A stretch of 64,000 nt of DNA from Bacteroidetes bacterium CG2_30_33_31 (lineage in GTDB: Bacteria; Bacteroidota; Bacteroidia; Bacteroidales; UBA1556), in the NCBI GenBank assembly GCA_001872625.1, contig MNXP01000023.1, forward strand, positions 1-64,000, in the 5' to 3' direction. Positions within the stretch are counted from its first letter, which is position 1; the number at the start of each line of letters is the position of its first letter. A program made the position numbers and the translations under genes. Below are positions 1 through 10,200 of the stretch, piece after piece. Under the pieces are notes generated by a model. That model was not told the origin of the DNA, searched no databases, and saw only the letters and a list, made by a program, of their open reading frames with translations.

Positions 1-14
1 CTAGCCTTAAGATT

Positions 15-123
<109 letters not shown>

Positions 124-134
124 CTAATTACTTT

Positions 135-167
135 AAGCCCTGAGTTTTAACTCAGGGCTTTTTTTTT
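135..167 (+). terminator. Intrinsic terminator of the rRNA operon
   Basis: A perfect 10-bp stem (135-144 with 151-160), six-base loop TTTTAA and a T-run to 167, starting 12 bases after the 5S end. Confidence 0.92.
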
Positions 168-201
168 AATGTTTTATTAAAAATAACTACTAATTTATTT
201 A

Positions 202-209
202 TAATTTTG
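202..209 (+). promoter_or_regulatory. -7 box for the inositol monophosphatase gene
   Basis: TAATTTTG matches the Bacteroidota consensus TAnnTTTG, 35 bases before the start codon at 245. No clear -33 TTG was seen. Confidence 0.45.
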
Positions 210-244
210 GCTCATTTAGATTTGAAATTAAATTAATATTTAGC

Positions 245-1045
245 ATGATAAATTTAGATGATATTTGTTCTAAAGTGATGAATTTATGCTTTGAAGTTGG
301 TGAGTTTATTATATCTGAAAAAAGTAAAATAAATTTACAAAATACTGAAATTAAAGGTATTCATAATTTTGTTACCTATGTTGATAAAGCCTCTGAGAAA
401 AGGCTTGTTGGAGAGCTTTCGTTAATTTTACCTGAATCAGGATTTATCGCTGAGGAAGGAACTTCTAATAAAATAGGAAAGGAATTTAATTGGATAATTG
501 ATCCATTAGATGGTACAACAAATTTTATTCATGGACTTTCGCCTTTTTGCATTAGTATTGCTCTTCGTCAAAATGACAAGATTGTGCTTGGTGTAATTTA
601 TGATCCAAATTTAAAAGAAATTTTCTATGCTTGGGAAGGTGGAAGTGCTTTTTTAAATGGCAAAGTTATAAATGTTTCTAAATCGAACAAGTTAGACAAC
701 TCATTATTAGCAACAGGATTTCCTTATAGTGATTATAGTATGCTGCAAAATTATTTGAAAGTTTTTGAATGGTGCTTGCTTAATACTCACGGAGTTAGAA
801 GATTAGGCTCTGCCGCTATAGATTTGGCTTATGTGGCTTGCGGTAGAATGGATGGATTTTTTGAATATGGATTGAGCCCATGGGATGTGGCTGCTGGAGC
901 TTTTATCGTTGAAAAGGCTGGTGGAAAAGTTACTGATTTTTCTGGCGATATTGATTATGTTTTTGGTAAAGAAATAATAGCATCTAATCTTTTTATTCAT
1001 TCAGAATTCATTGAAAACTTTAAAATGATTTTTTATAAAGATTGA
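245..1045 (+). CDS. suhB: Inositol-1-monophosphatase family protein (SuhB-like)
   Basis: A 266-residue Mg2+-dependent phosphatase of the inositol monophosphatase family, usual in length. The metal-binding signature is complete: E70-E71, then DPLDGTTNF (D86, D89, G90, T91), and the late motif WDVAAGAFIVEKAGG with D214. The expected substrate is myo-inositol-1-phosphate or a related sugar phosphate. Members of this family also include 3'-phosphoadenosine phosphatases, so the true substrate cannot be fixed from sequence. It is the first gene after the rRNA terminator and has its own -7 box. The start at 245 fits the family N-terminus and no earlier in-frame ATG competes. A cytosolic enzyme; the family is certain, the substrate inferred. 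Confidence 0.9.
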   Translation: MINLDDICSKVMNLCFEVGEFIISEKSKINLQNTEIKGIHNFVTYVDKASEKRLVGELSLILPESGFIAEEGTSNKIGKEFNWIIDPLDGTTNFIHGLSPFCISIALRQNDKIVLGVIYDPNLKEIFYAWEGGSAFLNGKVINVSKSNKLDNSLLATGFPYSDYSMLQNYLKVFEWCLLNTHGVRRLGSAAIDLAYVACGRMDGFFEYGLSPWDVAAGAFIVEKAGGKVTDFSGDIDYVFGKEIIASNLFIHSEFIENFKMIFYKD

Positions 1046-1064
1046 TATGCATGTTGTTTTTGAT

Positions 1065-1072
1065 TAATTTTG
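1065..1072 (+). promoter_or_regulatory. -7 box for the YghO-like gene
   Basis: TAATTTTG lies 16 bases before the ATG at 1089 and 25 bases before the alternative ATG at 1098. Confidence 0.45.
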
Positions 1073-1088
1073 TGAAACATTACAAAAG

Positions 1089-2222
1089 ATGTTATTTATG
1101 GCAATTGTAATTAGAGAGGTGGAAAGTAAAATTGAAAGAAAAAAATTTATTAATTTTCAATTTGAAATTTATAAAAATGATCGAATGTGGGTTCCTTCAA
1201 TAATTTCTGATGAGATAAAATCTATTGACCCAGATAGAAATCCTGCATTTAATAGCTGTAAAGCTAAATTTTGGTTGGCGTATAATGGAAATATGATTGT
1301 TGGTAGGATAGGGGCAATAATTAATTTACGCTATAATGAGGAACATAATGAGAAGCTTGGAAGATTTTCTCGTTTTGAATCGATAGAGGATATTAATATC
1401 GCAAAAGCATTGCTCGAAACCGCCTCTAATTGGTTGAAAGATAACTCAATGACTAAAGTTATGGGACCTCTGGGATTTAATAATTTAGATCAACAAGGTT
1501 TACTAATTGAGGGTTATGATTATCTACCATCAATAGGTTCGGCTTATCATAAACCATATTACAAAAGCTTTTTTGAGGAACTGGGCTGGGAAAAGGAGAT
1601 TGATTGGGTAGAATTCAGATTGACACTTGGTGAAGAAGCTCAAAATAAAGCTATGCGAGGTTCAGAGTTAATAAAAAAACGCTATAATATTGAAGTAAAG
1701 CATTTTAAAAGTAAAAGAGAGCTTGCTCCTTTTGCTAAAAAGATTTTTGAAATAATTAATGAATCTTTTGATGTGCTTCCATTTGTTTCATCTTTTGACA
1801 AAGATTTGATTGATTTTTATGCAAAAAAATATATTTCATTTTTAAATCCTCATTTTGTTAAAATGACTTTAATAAATGGAGAACCAATTGGTTTTATTGT
1901 GGCTATGCCAAGTTTATCAAAAGCCATGCAAATGGCAAAAGGAAAGCTTTTCCCTTTCGGTATTTTCTATTTATTGAATGCTCGTAAAGGTAATGGCAAT
2001 ACTGTTGATCAGATGCTTACTGGCGTTATTAATGAATATCATTCTACTGGCGCAGCAGTAATTTTGCAAGCTGAAATGCAAGCTGAAATGTTAAAACATG
2101 GCATAAAATATATTGAAACTACTGGGATTTTTGAAACAAATGACAGGGCAATAAAGAATTGGAAAAATTATGAACATATTCAACATAAGCGCCGACGCTG
2201 TTACAGAAAAGAATTAAATTAA
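1089..2222 (+). CDS. YghO-like protein (GNAT-fold, function unknown)
   Basis: A 377-residue cytosolic protein resembling the YghO family found in many Bacteroidota and in E. coli. Members look like two GNAT acyltransferase-type halves, and their reaction is not known to me. The recognisable block is near residues 47-78, where DPDRNPAF is followed by AKFWLAYNG and then VGRIGAIIN, a GNAT-like beta-strand pair with the R-x-x-A/G turn. A second block, IKYIETTGIFETNDRAIKNW, near the C-terminus resembles the last GNAT strands. An ATG at 1098 (MAIVIREV) may be the real start, since the three residues before it look like leader. The next gene begins 12 bases after the stop, suggesting co-transcription. 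Family call moderately sure, function open. Confidence 0.7.
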   Translation: MLFMAIVIREVESKIERKKFINFQFEIYKNDRMWVPSIISDEIKSIDPDRNPAFNSCKAKFWLAYNGNMIVGRIGAIINLRYNEEHNEKLGRFSRFESIEDINIAKALLETASNWLKDNSMTKVMGPLGFNNLDQQGLLIEGYDYLPSIGSAYHKPYYKSFFEELGWEKEIDWVEFRLTLGEEAQNKAMRGSELIKKRYNIEVKHFKSKRELAPFAKKIFEIINESFDVLPFVSSFDKDLIDFYAKKYISFLNPHFVKMTLINGEPIGFIVAMPSLSKAMQMAKGKLFPFGIFYLLNARKGNGNTVDQMLTGVINEYHSTGAAVILQAEMQAEMLKHGIKYIETTGIFETNDRAIKNWKNYEHIQHKRRRCYRKELN

Positions 2223-2234
2223 TATGCTTTAGCT

Positions 2235-4667
2235 ATGAAAAACCTTATATCGTCCCTTTTAATATTATGGCTTTCAATTAGCATAAATACTGCTAAAGCT
2301 CAAGATTTTCTTTCATTTGTAAATGATAATTACGCTGGCTCAACAGCTATGTTTTATAATCCTGCTGCAATAGTGGATAGCCGATATAAATTTGACATGG
2401 AGTTGTTGGGAATTTCTAATAGAATAGACAATAATTGGGTCAAAATTGATAAGTCGGTTCTTTTAAACTGGGTTAAATGGAAGGAATCTGATTTTAAAAA
2501 TAATCACATGTCGATGGATTATAATGGCTTATCCAAAAATGCATATTTAGGTGTTGAAGGTAGAGCTTTGTCTTTTTTGACTAATTATAATCATAAAAAT
2601 GCTTTTGGATTTTCAGCTCGAGCAAGAGTAATAATGAATTTTGATAATTTACCTGAAAGTGCGGCAATTTTGATTTTTAACGGTAATAATGTTGATAGTT
2701 TAATGAGTCATCATACTTTCGAAAATATGAGTCAAGAATTAGTCTCATGGGCAGAATATGGTTTAACTTATGGCCGAATCTTAACTGAAGATGAATCTAA
2801 ACATTTTTTTAAAATTGGTGCATCAGCTAAATTATTACAAGGAATCGCTGGGATATATTTATATGAAAAATACATGGATTATAATCTTAAGAATGCTGAT
2901 ACTGCTACGAATGTTGTAGCTGATATTAAATTTGGATTGACAGGTAGTGTTGACGATATAAGAAAATTTAAGTTCACCGCTACTCCTGCAATTGGATTTG
3001 ATTTTGGTTTTGTGTACGAATGGAGACCAAAAACGAAAGAATTTAAATATGCAATGAATGGAAAAACTGATTTATGGCGCAATGATTTGAATAAATACAA
3101 GCTAAGAATTGGATTTTCAGTTCTGGATATTGGTTCAATGAAGTTTAAAAAACAATATAAATCAGGAAATATCACTATTGATGATAAATTAGTAAATTTT
3201 GCATTACTTCATGCTCCAACATTAATTGATTTAGCCGACACAATAAATAGGTTATATGGAACAGAATTAACAGATTCATATTTTCATTACAGATTGCCAA
3301 CAACACTAAATCTAAGCGTTGACTATAATATTTTAAAATATTTTTATGTAAGTCTATCAGGTAGATTGGCTCTTAATCAAGGTAATAACCATTATGAAAA
3401 GGCTCATTATCTAAATAATATTAGTATTATTCCGCGTTATGAAAAAAAATGGTGGGGAGTCTCAATTCCAATAAAGTATAATCAATTTGGTTTTATTAAT
3501 GTTGGTATGGGTTTGCGAATGGGGCCAATTTGGTTGGGTTCAAGTGATTTGACTGGTTTAATAGGGTTAAGCAAAAAAGTTATGGGAGCCGATATTCATT
3601 TAGCAATAAAAATCCCAATTTATTATAAATCTCCTGCCGACAAAGATGGGGATTTAGTGTCCGATGATTTGGATATTTGTCCCACAGAAAAGGGAACTTG
3701 GGAACTAAAAGGCTGCCCCGATGATGATAATGATGGTATAGTGAACAGTCTTGATAATTGTCCAACCGTTGCAGGATTAGTTGAATTTAATGGTTGCCCA
3801 GATTCTGACAAAGATGGTGTTCAAGATAAATACGACAAATGCCCAGATATTTATGGAGAAATAAAGTACTCAGGATGTCCCGATTCTGATGGCGATAATA
3901 TAATTGATATCAATGATAGTTGTCCAAAAATTGCTGGATTAGAAAAGTTTAACGGTTGCCCTGACACTGATGGTGATGGAATTCCAGATGTTCATGATGA
4001 TTGTCCAGAAGTATTTGGCATCGAATTTTTTAATGGTTGCCCTGATACCGATGGCGATGGGATTCGTGATGTTGATGATTTGTGCCCAACTGTATATGGG
4101 CTTGATAGTCTTTATGGCTGCCCTTATATTGACACTGATAATGATGGAATTCAAGATAAATATGATAAATGTCCAAAGATTGCTGGTCCAAAAGAAAATT
4201 CTGGTTGTCCTTATTTAGATACCGATCATGACGGAGTTTTAGATAAAGACGATTTATGTCCAATGACACCAGGCCCAGTTTCTAATAATGGCTGTCCAAT
4301 TATAGAATTAGCCGAACAAAATATTTTAGATACTGCTTTTGCAAATTTGGAATTTGAAACAGCTATGTCGATTATTAAATCAACATCTTATGAGTCATTA
4401 ATTAAAATTGCAGATTTGATGAAAAGAAAACCTGAATTTAAATTGTTAATCGAAGGTCATACCGATAATATTGGAAAAGATGCTGCAAATATGAGCTTAT
4501 CTCAAAATCGAGCTCTTGCTGTTAAATATTATTTAATTAAAAATGGCATTTCAGAATCGCGAATAAATGCTAAATGGTACGGAGAAACTAAACCAATATG
4601 GAGCAATGAGACCGAAGAAGGACGCCAAAAAAATCGACGAGTCGAAATGTCAATAATTTTTGATTAA
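2235..4667 (+). CDS. OmpA-family outer membrane protein with DUF5723-like barrel and eight TSP3 repeats
   Basis: An 810-residue envelope protein in three parts. After a signal peptide ending at AKAQ (residue ~22) comes a ~440-residue domain with many alternating strands; its early YNPAAIVDSRYKFDMEL stretch is typical of DUF5723, a Bacteroidota outer-membrane barrel family. Residues ~469-690 are eight calcium-binding thrombospondin type 3 repeats of the DxDxDG...CP...GCP kind. The C-terminal OmpA domain has the peptidoglycan-binding motif with IEGHTDNIGKDAANMSLSQN and R in NRALAV. The protein would join the outer membrane to peptidoglycan with a rigid Ca2+-dependent stalk between. It follows the preceding gene by 12 bases. 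Architecture is clear; biological role is inferred. Confidence 0.85.
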   Translation: MKNLISSLLILWLSISINTAKAQDFLSFVNDNYAGSTAMFYNPAAIVDSRYKFDMELLGISNRIDNNWVKIDKSVLLNWVKWKESDFKNNHMSMDYNGLSKNAYLGVEGRALSFLTNYNHKNAFGFSARARVIMNFDNLPESAAILIFNGNNVDSLMSHHTFENMSQELVSWAEYGLTYGRILTEDESKHFFKIGASAKLLQGIAGIYLYEKYMDYNLKNADTATNVVADIKFGLTGSVDDIRKFKFTATPAIGFDFGFVYEWRPKTKEFKYAMNGKTDLWRNDLNKYKLRIGFSVLDIGSMKFKKQYKSGNITIDDKLVNFALLHAPTLIDLADTINRLYGTELTDSYFHYRLPTTLNLSVDYNILKYFYVSLSGRLALNQGNNHYEKAHYLNNISIIPRYEKKWWGVSIPIKYNQFGFINVGMGLRMGPIWLGSSDLTGLIGLSKKVMGADIHLAIKIPIYYKSPADKDGDLVSDDLDICPTEKGTWELKGCPDDDNDGIVNSLDNCPTVAGLVEFNGCPDSDKDGVQDKYDKCPDIYGEIKYSGCPDSDGDNIIDINDSCPKIAGLEKFNGCPDTDGDGIPDVHDDCPEVFGIEFFNGCPDTDGDGIRDVDDLCPTVYGLDSLYGCPYIDTDNDGIQDKYDKCPKIAGPKENSGCPYLDTDHDGVLDKDDLCPMTPGPVSNNGCPIIELAEQNILDTAFANLEFETAMSIIKSTSYESLIKIADLMKRKPEFKLLIEGHTDNIGKDAANMSLSQNRALAVKYYLIKNGISESRINAKWYGETKPIWSNETEEGRQKNRRVEMSIIFD
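3639..4304 (+). repeat. Eight tandem thrombospondin type 3 repeats (inside the OmpA-family gene)
   Basis: Eight units of 27-29 residues, each with an Asp-rich loop (such as DTDGDGIPDVHDDCP) closed by a GCPD/GCPY turn. Units 5 and 6 are closest to one another. The tandem coding repeats also explain the open reading frames on other strands and frames here, which are shadows of the Asp/Gly-rich codons. Confidence 0.9.
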
Positions 4668-4761
4668 TTTGAATTTATTGCTGTTAGCCAGCATTGTCAG
4701 AATATTAACTATATGAAGTAGTTAAAATTCTCTTTTGTTTAAAATATTTAAAAACATATTT

Positions 4762-5208
4762 ATGGAATTTATCAAAGAATTTGAAGTAAGATGGGCCGAT
4801 GTTGACGCTAATAGGCACATGAGGCATACTGCATATAATGATTATGCGACACAGTTGCGTGTGGCTTTAGTTATGGGAATAGGAGTAGGGAATGAGGCTA
4901 TTGAGAATTATGAAATTGGGTCAGTTCTTTTTCATGAGGATACGTATTTTTATCGCGAGGTAGTTTTATGTGAAAAAATTAAAATCGATTTACGTATAAG
5001 AGCAATGTCGCATGATGGAGAAAGATGGCAAATTTTACACTTAATTTTTAAAGAAAATGGAGAGCTTGCTGCTAAAATATTGGTAGAAGGAGCTTGGATT
5101 GATAGCAAACGTAGAAAATTAGCTCCTCCTCCTATAGCACTTTTGGATAAATTTAATGAGCTTCCAAAAACTGAAGATTTTGAGTTTCTGACTAAGAATT
5201 CGAAATAG
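4762..5208 (+). CDS. Acyl-CoA/acyl-ACP thioesterase, hotdog fold (4HBT-like)
   Basis: A ~148-residue protein with the 4-hydroxybenzoyl-CoA thioesterase motif at its N-terminus: VRWADVDANRHMRHTAYNDY, with acidic residues D13 and D15 and H19 in the usual active-site loop. It likely hydrolyses acyl-CoA or acyl-ACP thioesters in the cytosol. I start it at the ATG at 4762 because the family begins just before the FEVRW strand; a TTG at 4735 would add nine residues with no family match. It stands alone, 94 bases after the OmpA gene and convergent with the carbonic-anhydrase-like gene. The substrate cannot be told. Confidence 0.85.
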   Translation: MEFIKEFEVRWADVDANRHMRHTAYNDYATQLRVALVMGIGVGNEAIENYEIGSVLFHEDTYFYREVVLCEKIKIDLRIRAMSHDGERWQILHLIFKENGELAAKILVEGAWIDSKRRKLAPPPIALLDKFNELPKTEDFEFLTKNSK

Positions 5209-5268
5209 TTAATCTAAAATTGGCAATTATTTCAACTATTATAGCGATTAAAATGCGTATAATAAAGA

Positions 5269-5796
5269 TTATGTTTCATCCTCTGATTTATACCATGAAG
5301 CATACATGGCATAAGAATTAGCAATTCTATGTACTTCGCCTTTAAGAAGTTCTGGACTCAGACTTTTTATTTTCTTAGCTGGAATTCCTGCATAAATTGA
5401 GCCTGATTCTACTATTGTGCCTTTGGTAACTACAGCTCCTGGAGCAATTATAGTGTTATTATAAATTATGGCATCATCAAGAATTATTGCACCAATTCCT
5501 ATTAAAACATTATCGTAAATTGTTGCGCCATGAACCACGGCATTATGAGCAATAGATACATTGTTGCCAATATTTGTAGGTGACTTTTGGTAAGTGCAGT
5601 GGATAGTAGCATTATCTTGAATATTTACATTGTCTCCAATTTTAATATAATTTACATCGCCTCTAATAACACTATTAAACCAAAGACTGCAATTGTTGCC
5701 AATTTCAACATCTCCAATAATAATTGCTGTTTCGGCAATAAAGCATTCTTTGCCAATTTTTGGACTTTTGCCTCTTAATGCTTTAATAATTGCCAT
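5269..5796 (-). CDS. Gamma-carbonic-anhydrase-like hexapeptide-repeat protein (YrdA/CaiE type)
   Basis: A 175-residue left-handed beta-helix protein of the gamma-carbonic anhydrase group. Hexapeptide repeats run from about residue 14 to 140. The R45-G-D47 pair, Q60-D61 and three candidate metal-ligand histidines H66, H84 and H89 are in the family positions, so metal binding is probably intact. Many members of this YrdA-like branch show little carbonic anhydrase activity, so the reaction is uncertain. The start codon lies 14 bases inside the end of tilS, so the two are translated from one mRNA. The last strands and the C-terminal helix are of normal length. Confidence 0.88.
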   Translation of the reverse strand: MAIIKALRGKSPKIGKECFIAETAIIIGDVEIGNNCSLWFNSVIRGDVNYIKIGDNVNIQDNATIHCTYQKSPTNIGNNVSIAHNAVVHGATIYDNVLIGIGAIILDDAIIYNNTIIAPGAVVTKGTIVESGSIYAGIPAKKIKSLSPELLKGEVHRIANSYAMYASWYKSEDET

Positions 5797-7117
5797 ATTC
5801 TATTGTAAGAAAATCTGTTGTATTGTTTGATAACTTGAATCTATCATCTGAGCGATGACCAATAATCCAGATGATGTCTTTTCCTGAACAAAGAATCCAA
5901 ATATTTTCTTTCTCATCAATTGAAAGTTTCTCATCTGTAAAAAAATCGCTTACTAATTTTTTCCCTTTCATACCATAAGGATAGAAGAAATCTCCATTTG
6001 TCCATCGACGTAATGCCAAAGGAAAATTAAGCTTTTGAAAATCGAAATATGCAATATTTTTTTTGGGGTTGATTATAGGTTTTTCATTGCTGCGTTTAAA
6101 GCTTAATTCAATTGGAATTAGGTCATTAAAGTCTTCGTTTATTATAAAAAAATCGTTGCTTGAGCTTTGATCGCCAGTTAGATAAGGTGTGATAATCAAG
6201 GTTTTTCGATCCTTAATAAGTCTATATGATTCACTAAAAAATCTTAATCCAGATTTGTCAGAAAGAAGATTTTGGTAAATATTTTCTATGCAAGATTCAT
6301 TAAATCCATATTGCGTTAAGAACTCGCTGAGATATGGTCTTAAATTATTTATTTCCAAAAGTTTGGAAATGCTTATTGTTATTTTATCATTGTGTATTTC
6401 CAGCATCGAATTAAAAATAATATTAGTTTGTGATTTGAAAGCTTGTTCAATATCAGCAAGTTTAACAATAGTATTGGCTAAATTAGAAATAAAATTTGAA
6501 TTTTGAGATTTAAAAAGTGGAATAATATTATGTCTCACATTATTGCGCAAATATTTGTCAGAGTAATTTGATGAATCTTCGACAAAAGGTATATTATTTT
6601 TTAAAGCATATTCTAATATTTCAGCTCTACTGCAAAACATTAGCGGGCGAATAATGAATTTTTTTTTGGGGGCAATACCATGAAGTCCAGCGATTCCAGT
6701 GCCTCTTATTAAATTTATCAAAAAGGTTTCAGCTTGATCGTCTAAATGGTGGGCTGTGGCGATATATTCAAATCCAATATTTTTTCTCATTTCATCAAAC
6801 CATTGATATCTAAGGTCACGTGCAGCCATTTGAATAGAAACTCCATGCTTTTTAGCATAATCTTTAGTGTCGAAATGTTGTATAAATATTTCTATATTGT
6901 ATAAATTGCAATACTTCTGAACGTGATTCATATCTCTATCGGATTCATTGCCTCTAAGGTGAAAGTTGCAATGCGCTACCACAAACTTTAATTTAGAAAC
7001 TCTAAATAAATCAAGCATTACCATAGAATCGACACCACCGCTGACGGTTAGAACAATTCTTTGGTCTTCAGAAAGTTCTAATTTATTTTTGTAATATTCG
7101 CTAAACCTAATTTTCAT
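5783..7117 (-). CDS. tilS: tRNA(Ile)-lysidine synthase TilS
   Basis: A 444-residue essential ATPase that joins lysine to C34 of the tRNA-Ile with a CAU anticodon, so that it reads AUA instead of AUG. The N-terminal PP-loop S26-GGVDS-31 is intact, followed by the HCNFHLRG block and ATAHHLDDQAETFLINLIRGTG, which is the signature of the family. The C-terminal half carries the substrate-binding TilS domain (GDFFYPYGMKGKKLVSDFF). Length is normal. It heads an operon with the gamma-CA-like gene, and its own promoter sits immediately before the ATG (7122-7129), implying a leaderless message. Confidence 0.95.
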   Translation of the reverse strand: MKIRFSEYYKNKLELSEDQRIVLTVSGGVDSMVMLDLFRVSKLKFVVAHCNFHLRGNESDRDMNHVQKYCNLYNIEIFIQHFDTKDYAKKHGVSIQMAARDLRYQWFDEMRKNIGFEYIATAHHLDDQAETFLINLIRGTGIAGLHGIAPKKKFIIRPLMFCSRAEILEYALKNNIPFVEDSSNYSDKYLRNNVRHNIIPLFKSQNSNFISNLANTIVKLADIEQAFKSQTNIIFNSMLEIHNDKITISISKLLEINNLRPYLSEFLTQYGFNESCIENIYQNLLSDKSGLRFFSESYRLIKDRKTLIITPYLTGDQSSSNDFFIINEDFNDLIPIELSFKRSNEKPIINPKKNIAYFDFQKLNFPLALRRWTNGDFFYPYGMKGKKLVSDFFTDEKLSIDEKENIWILCSGKDIIWIIGHRSDDRFKLSNNTTDFLTIEYGNY

Positions 7118-7121
7118 TTGC

Positions 7122-7129
7122 CAAAGATA
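7122..7129 (-). promoter_or_regulatory. -7 box of tilS, four bases before its start
   Basis: On the minus strand TATCTTTG then GCAA then ATG. Transcription from such a box should begin at or within a base or two of the ATG, so the mRNA would be leaderless. Confidence 0.55.
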
Positions 7130-7203
7130 AATTTTAATTTTCGAGATTTAAGGTAATTTATGTTTAAAAGGATTTTTTTAATATTGATTTTGAAAGCAAT
7201 TTT

Positions 7204-10200
7204 CTAACGCATGAGATAAATTTTGCCAAAATTATTTTTGAAATATGTATCAGCAGCAGAATTACGGTGCTCAATATCCTTGCCGTTTATTCGTGTAATT
7301 ACTCGATAGAGATATACGCCATTTGCCAATCTATCGCCAAATTCGTCTGTTCCATCCCAAGCATAAGTTGAAATATTTCTTCCAATGTGAATTTCGCCGA
7401 TTTCATCGATGCCAATTTCTTTTATCACCTTGCCACTAATGGTCATAATTTGAATAAGAAGATAGTCTGGAATTTGCGAACCAGTTAGCGTAAATACAAA
7501 GTGTGTTTTAGTGGTAAAAGGGTTGGGCCAATTCATAAGATTGGTTATAGTTGCTTTATTTATCACATTAAAAGTGAGTTGATAATCTGTAAGCCCAGCA
7601 ATATTTAATGAAGGATCGACAGCTTGGGCATAGAGTTTATATATTCCATCTACTTTAAAATCAGGCCTATAAATTATTTTAGATTTATTTTTAGGCATTT
7701 CTGCTGCAATAAATTGCATTTGTTCTTCTCCATTGGAAAAAAAGTATATTCTCCTTCTGGCAAGATTTCCAGGCTCAGTAATATAAATTTTAAATGATGA
7801 TGTATCGTCTAAAGGAATGAATTTATTATCATCATTTAGCGATATTAAAATTTCGGGCTTGGCCGATACAATATCTCCATCAAGTATATGTATTCCATCG
7901 AAAGTAACATCTAATAGTGGGTTTGAATTATCTTTTTTTACATAGAATGGAATTTGGAAGCTATTATTAGAATGTGTGATTTCTAACTGGTCGAAGTTTT
8001 GAGTTGTAGGATTTATGGTATTGATGTCAATATTGAAGTAGCAATTTTCCACAAGATTTGTAGTTATCAATGAAAATGTATCTACAATGAATGTATTAGC
8101 CAAAATTTTATTTACTCTTCTCAATTTGAAATCGTGTCTAATATTTTGGTTATCAATAAGCCAATAACTAACGAGAATGCTATCTGCCAAGTTGATATCA
8201 GAAATATTTTTATATGCCAAAGAAATCCTCATGGTATCTCCTCTTTCAATGGTATCACTGTGAAATGTAAAATTATCTTTTGGTTCAATAGCAATTTCTG
8301 GCACTTCGCTAAAAAGAACTTGCCAATATTTTATGTAAGTTGGTGTGTGCAAACTGTCATCTTTCATATAGCAGATTAGCTGGCAATAAGGATAATCAGC
8401 AGCAGGCATAATATTATTCAATTTCGAAATATTGCTAGAATCTGGTGGCATATCGCTAAATATTGTTGTTTTGCTGCCATCAAGTTTATAACCTACCAAA
8501 GCTAATCTCACAGAATCGGTATTTATAGCATCTTGGCTGATAACTTTCCAATTTATAGCATACCATTTTGAAGAGGGACCTATTATAGGTGATGCTATAA
8601 ATCCTTGTGTCCATTTGGTATTGAAACTATCAACCAAAAGTATATGCGCTTGTAAAGAATCCCCAATTACTTCTGTTGAACCTCCCAAAAGACCTTTTAT
8701 TCCCCAAGAAATATAAGGTCTATTGTCGGGAATATTTCTTATAAAATTTGTGCCAATGGAATCGTAAGATTTATAAAGATATTCAGGCCAAGAAGTTGCG
8801 TGAGAGTTGGCTGCAGAAGTAGCTAAAACATAATGTCCATTTGGAATTGTGCCTATAAAGTTTGCCATACGGCGAAACCAAATGCTATCTGGAACATTTG
8901 GAGGATTTGTTGGAAAATTTACTGTGCTTTCTGTGCTGAATTCAAATGCTGGGTAGTCATAACCTTTGCATTGAAAGGAACCAGATACACCAGTATGGTC
9001 GCCAAAATCATGATTAAACCAAGGCTTCCCACTAATAGGATTTATAACGGCAATTTTCATCCCGTTGCTAACGCATTGCCAATAAGATTGTTGAATATTG
9101 TTTATTTGGTATTGTGGTTCTGTCCAGCCAATGTATGGATATATTCCATTAATACATTTAAGTATTTTTATGTCGTTAACAAATTCAAATTTGCGAAGTG
9201 CTTTATTAAAAACTGCAAATTGATAGTTATTGTGTTCAAATTGAAAAAAATCAGATTGCGCCCAACCTTTTTGACCTTGAATATATTGAAATGATGAATT
9301 TCGCCAGTTAAAGGAATTTGTTGAAGTTGAATCTACGCCTACTCTCCAATAGTAAACTACACTATCTGAGAATGTTAACATTGGTTGATATTCTATAACT
9401 CCGCCAGAGCTAATAATATTGCCAGTTTCCATAAGTGGGCTATTGAAATAAATTGTTGTGTCTATCTCAAAAATGTAGTTGACATTTTTACTTAGGGGAT
9501 AAAATGTTGATGCTTTTAGGGTGGCTTTGTTTGTAGAAATAATTGCAAATTCTGCTGGGAAAACTGGTTTTAAATCCGCCGCAATAACATTAAAATTAAC
9601 TGAAATATTATTATTTGATTCGCTTAATTCAGTAATATTTGAGTTTGCATCAACTCTTACTGACAGAGTGTTTTTGCCAACGTCAATCATATTATTTATT
9701 GGAAACCAAACGCTTAAAGTGTCTTTAAAATAAGTTCCTCTTTGATAATATCGTTTTTCTTGAGTGTTTAAATTTGGCAAAGTTCTGACAATTTCTACCA
9801 CAATGGAATCATTTACAGCTTTACCAATATTTGTTACGACAATTTTTGTTTCAAAGCTGTCTTTTTCAGTAGTAACAATTTCAGGTATAAAAAATATAGA
9901 ACTCTGATTTACCATATAATCAGGCAATTGATGTGCATTTAAAATCAAAGCTGGATCGCCATGCAGTGCCATCTCCAAAGAAACTTCTTTGATTTTAGGC
10001 GTATTGGAATAGATATGTGCGATAGTGTTAATTATACTGCTTCCAATAGATTTACCATAATTAGTTTGGCAATAATTTTTGAAATATTCTTTGGTATATA
10101 AGTTTAAATATGCTGGAAAACCTGATGTAATGGAGCCTAAATAGGCAATTGCTCCTTTATCGCGTATAAGAATAAAAGCTTCACTTGAATTGTCAATTCC

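Noticed and set aside
3639-4304. Short near-regular repeats that could look like a CRISPR array or tandem repeat locus
   Set aside because: They are in frame and encode calcium-binding TSP3 units of the OmpA-family gene; spacing is by 27-29 codons, and the repeats are not identical.
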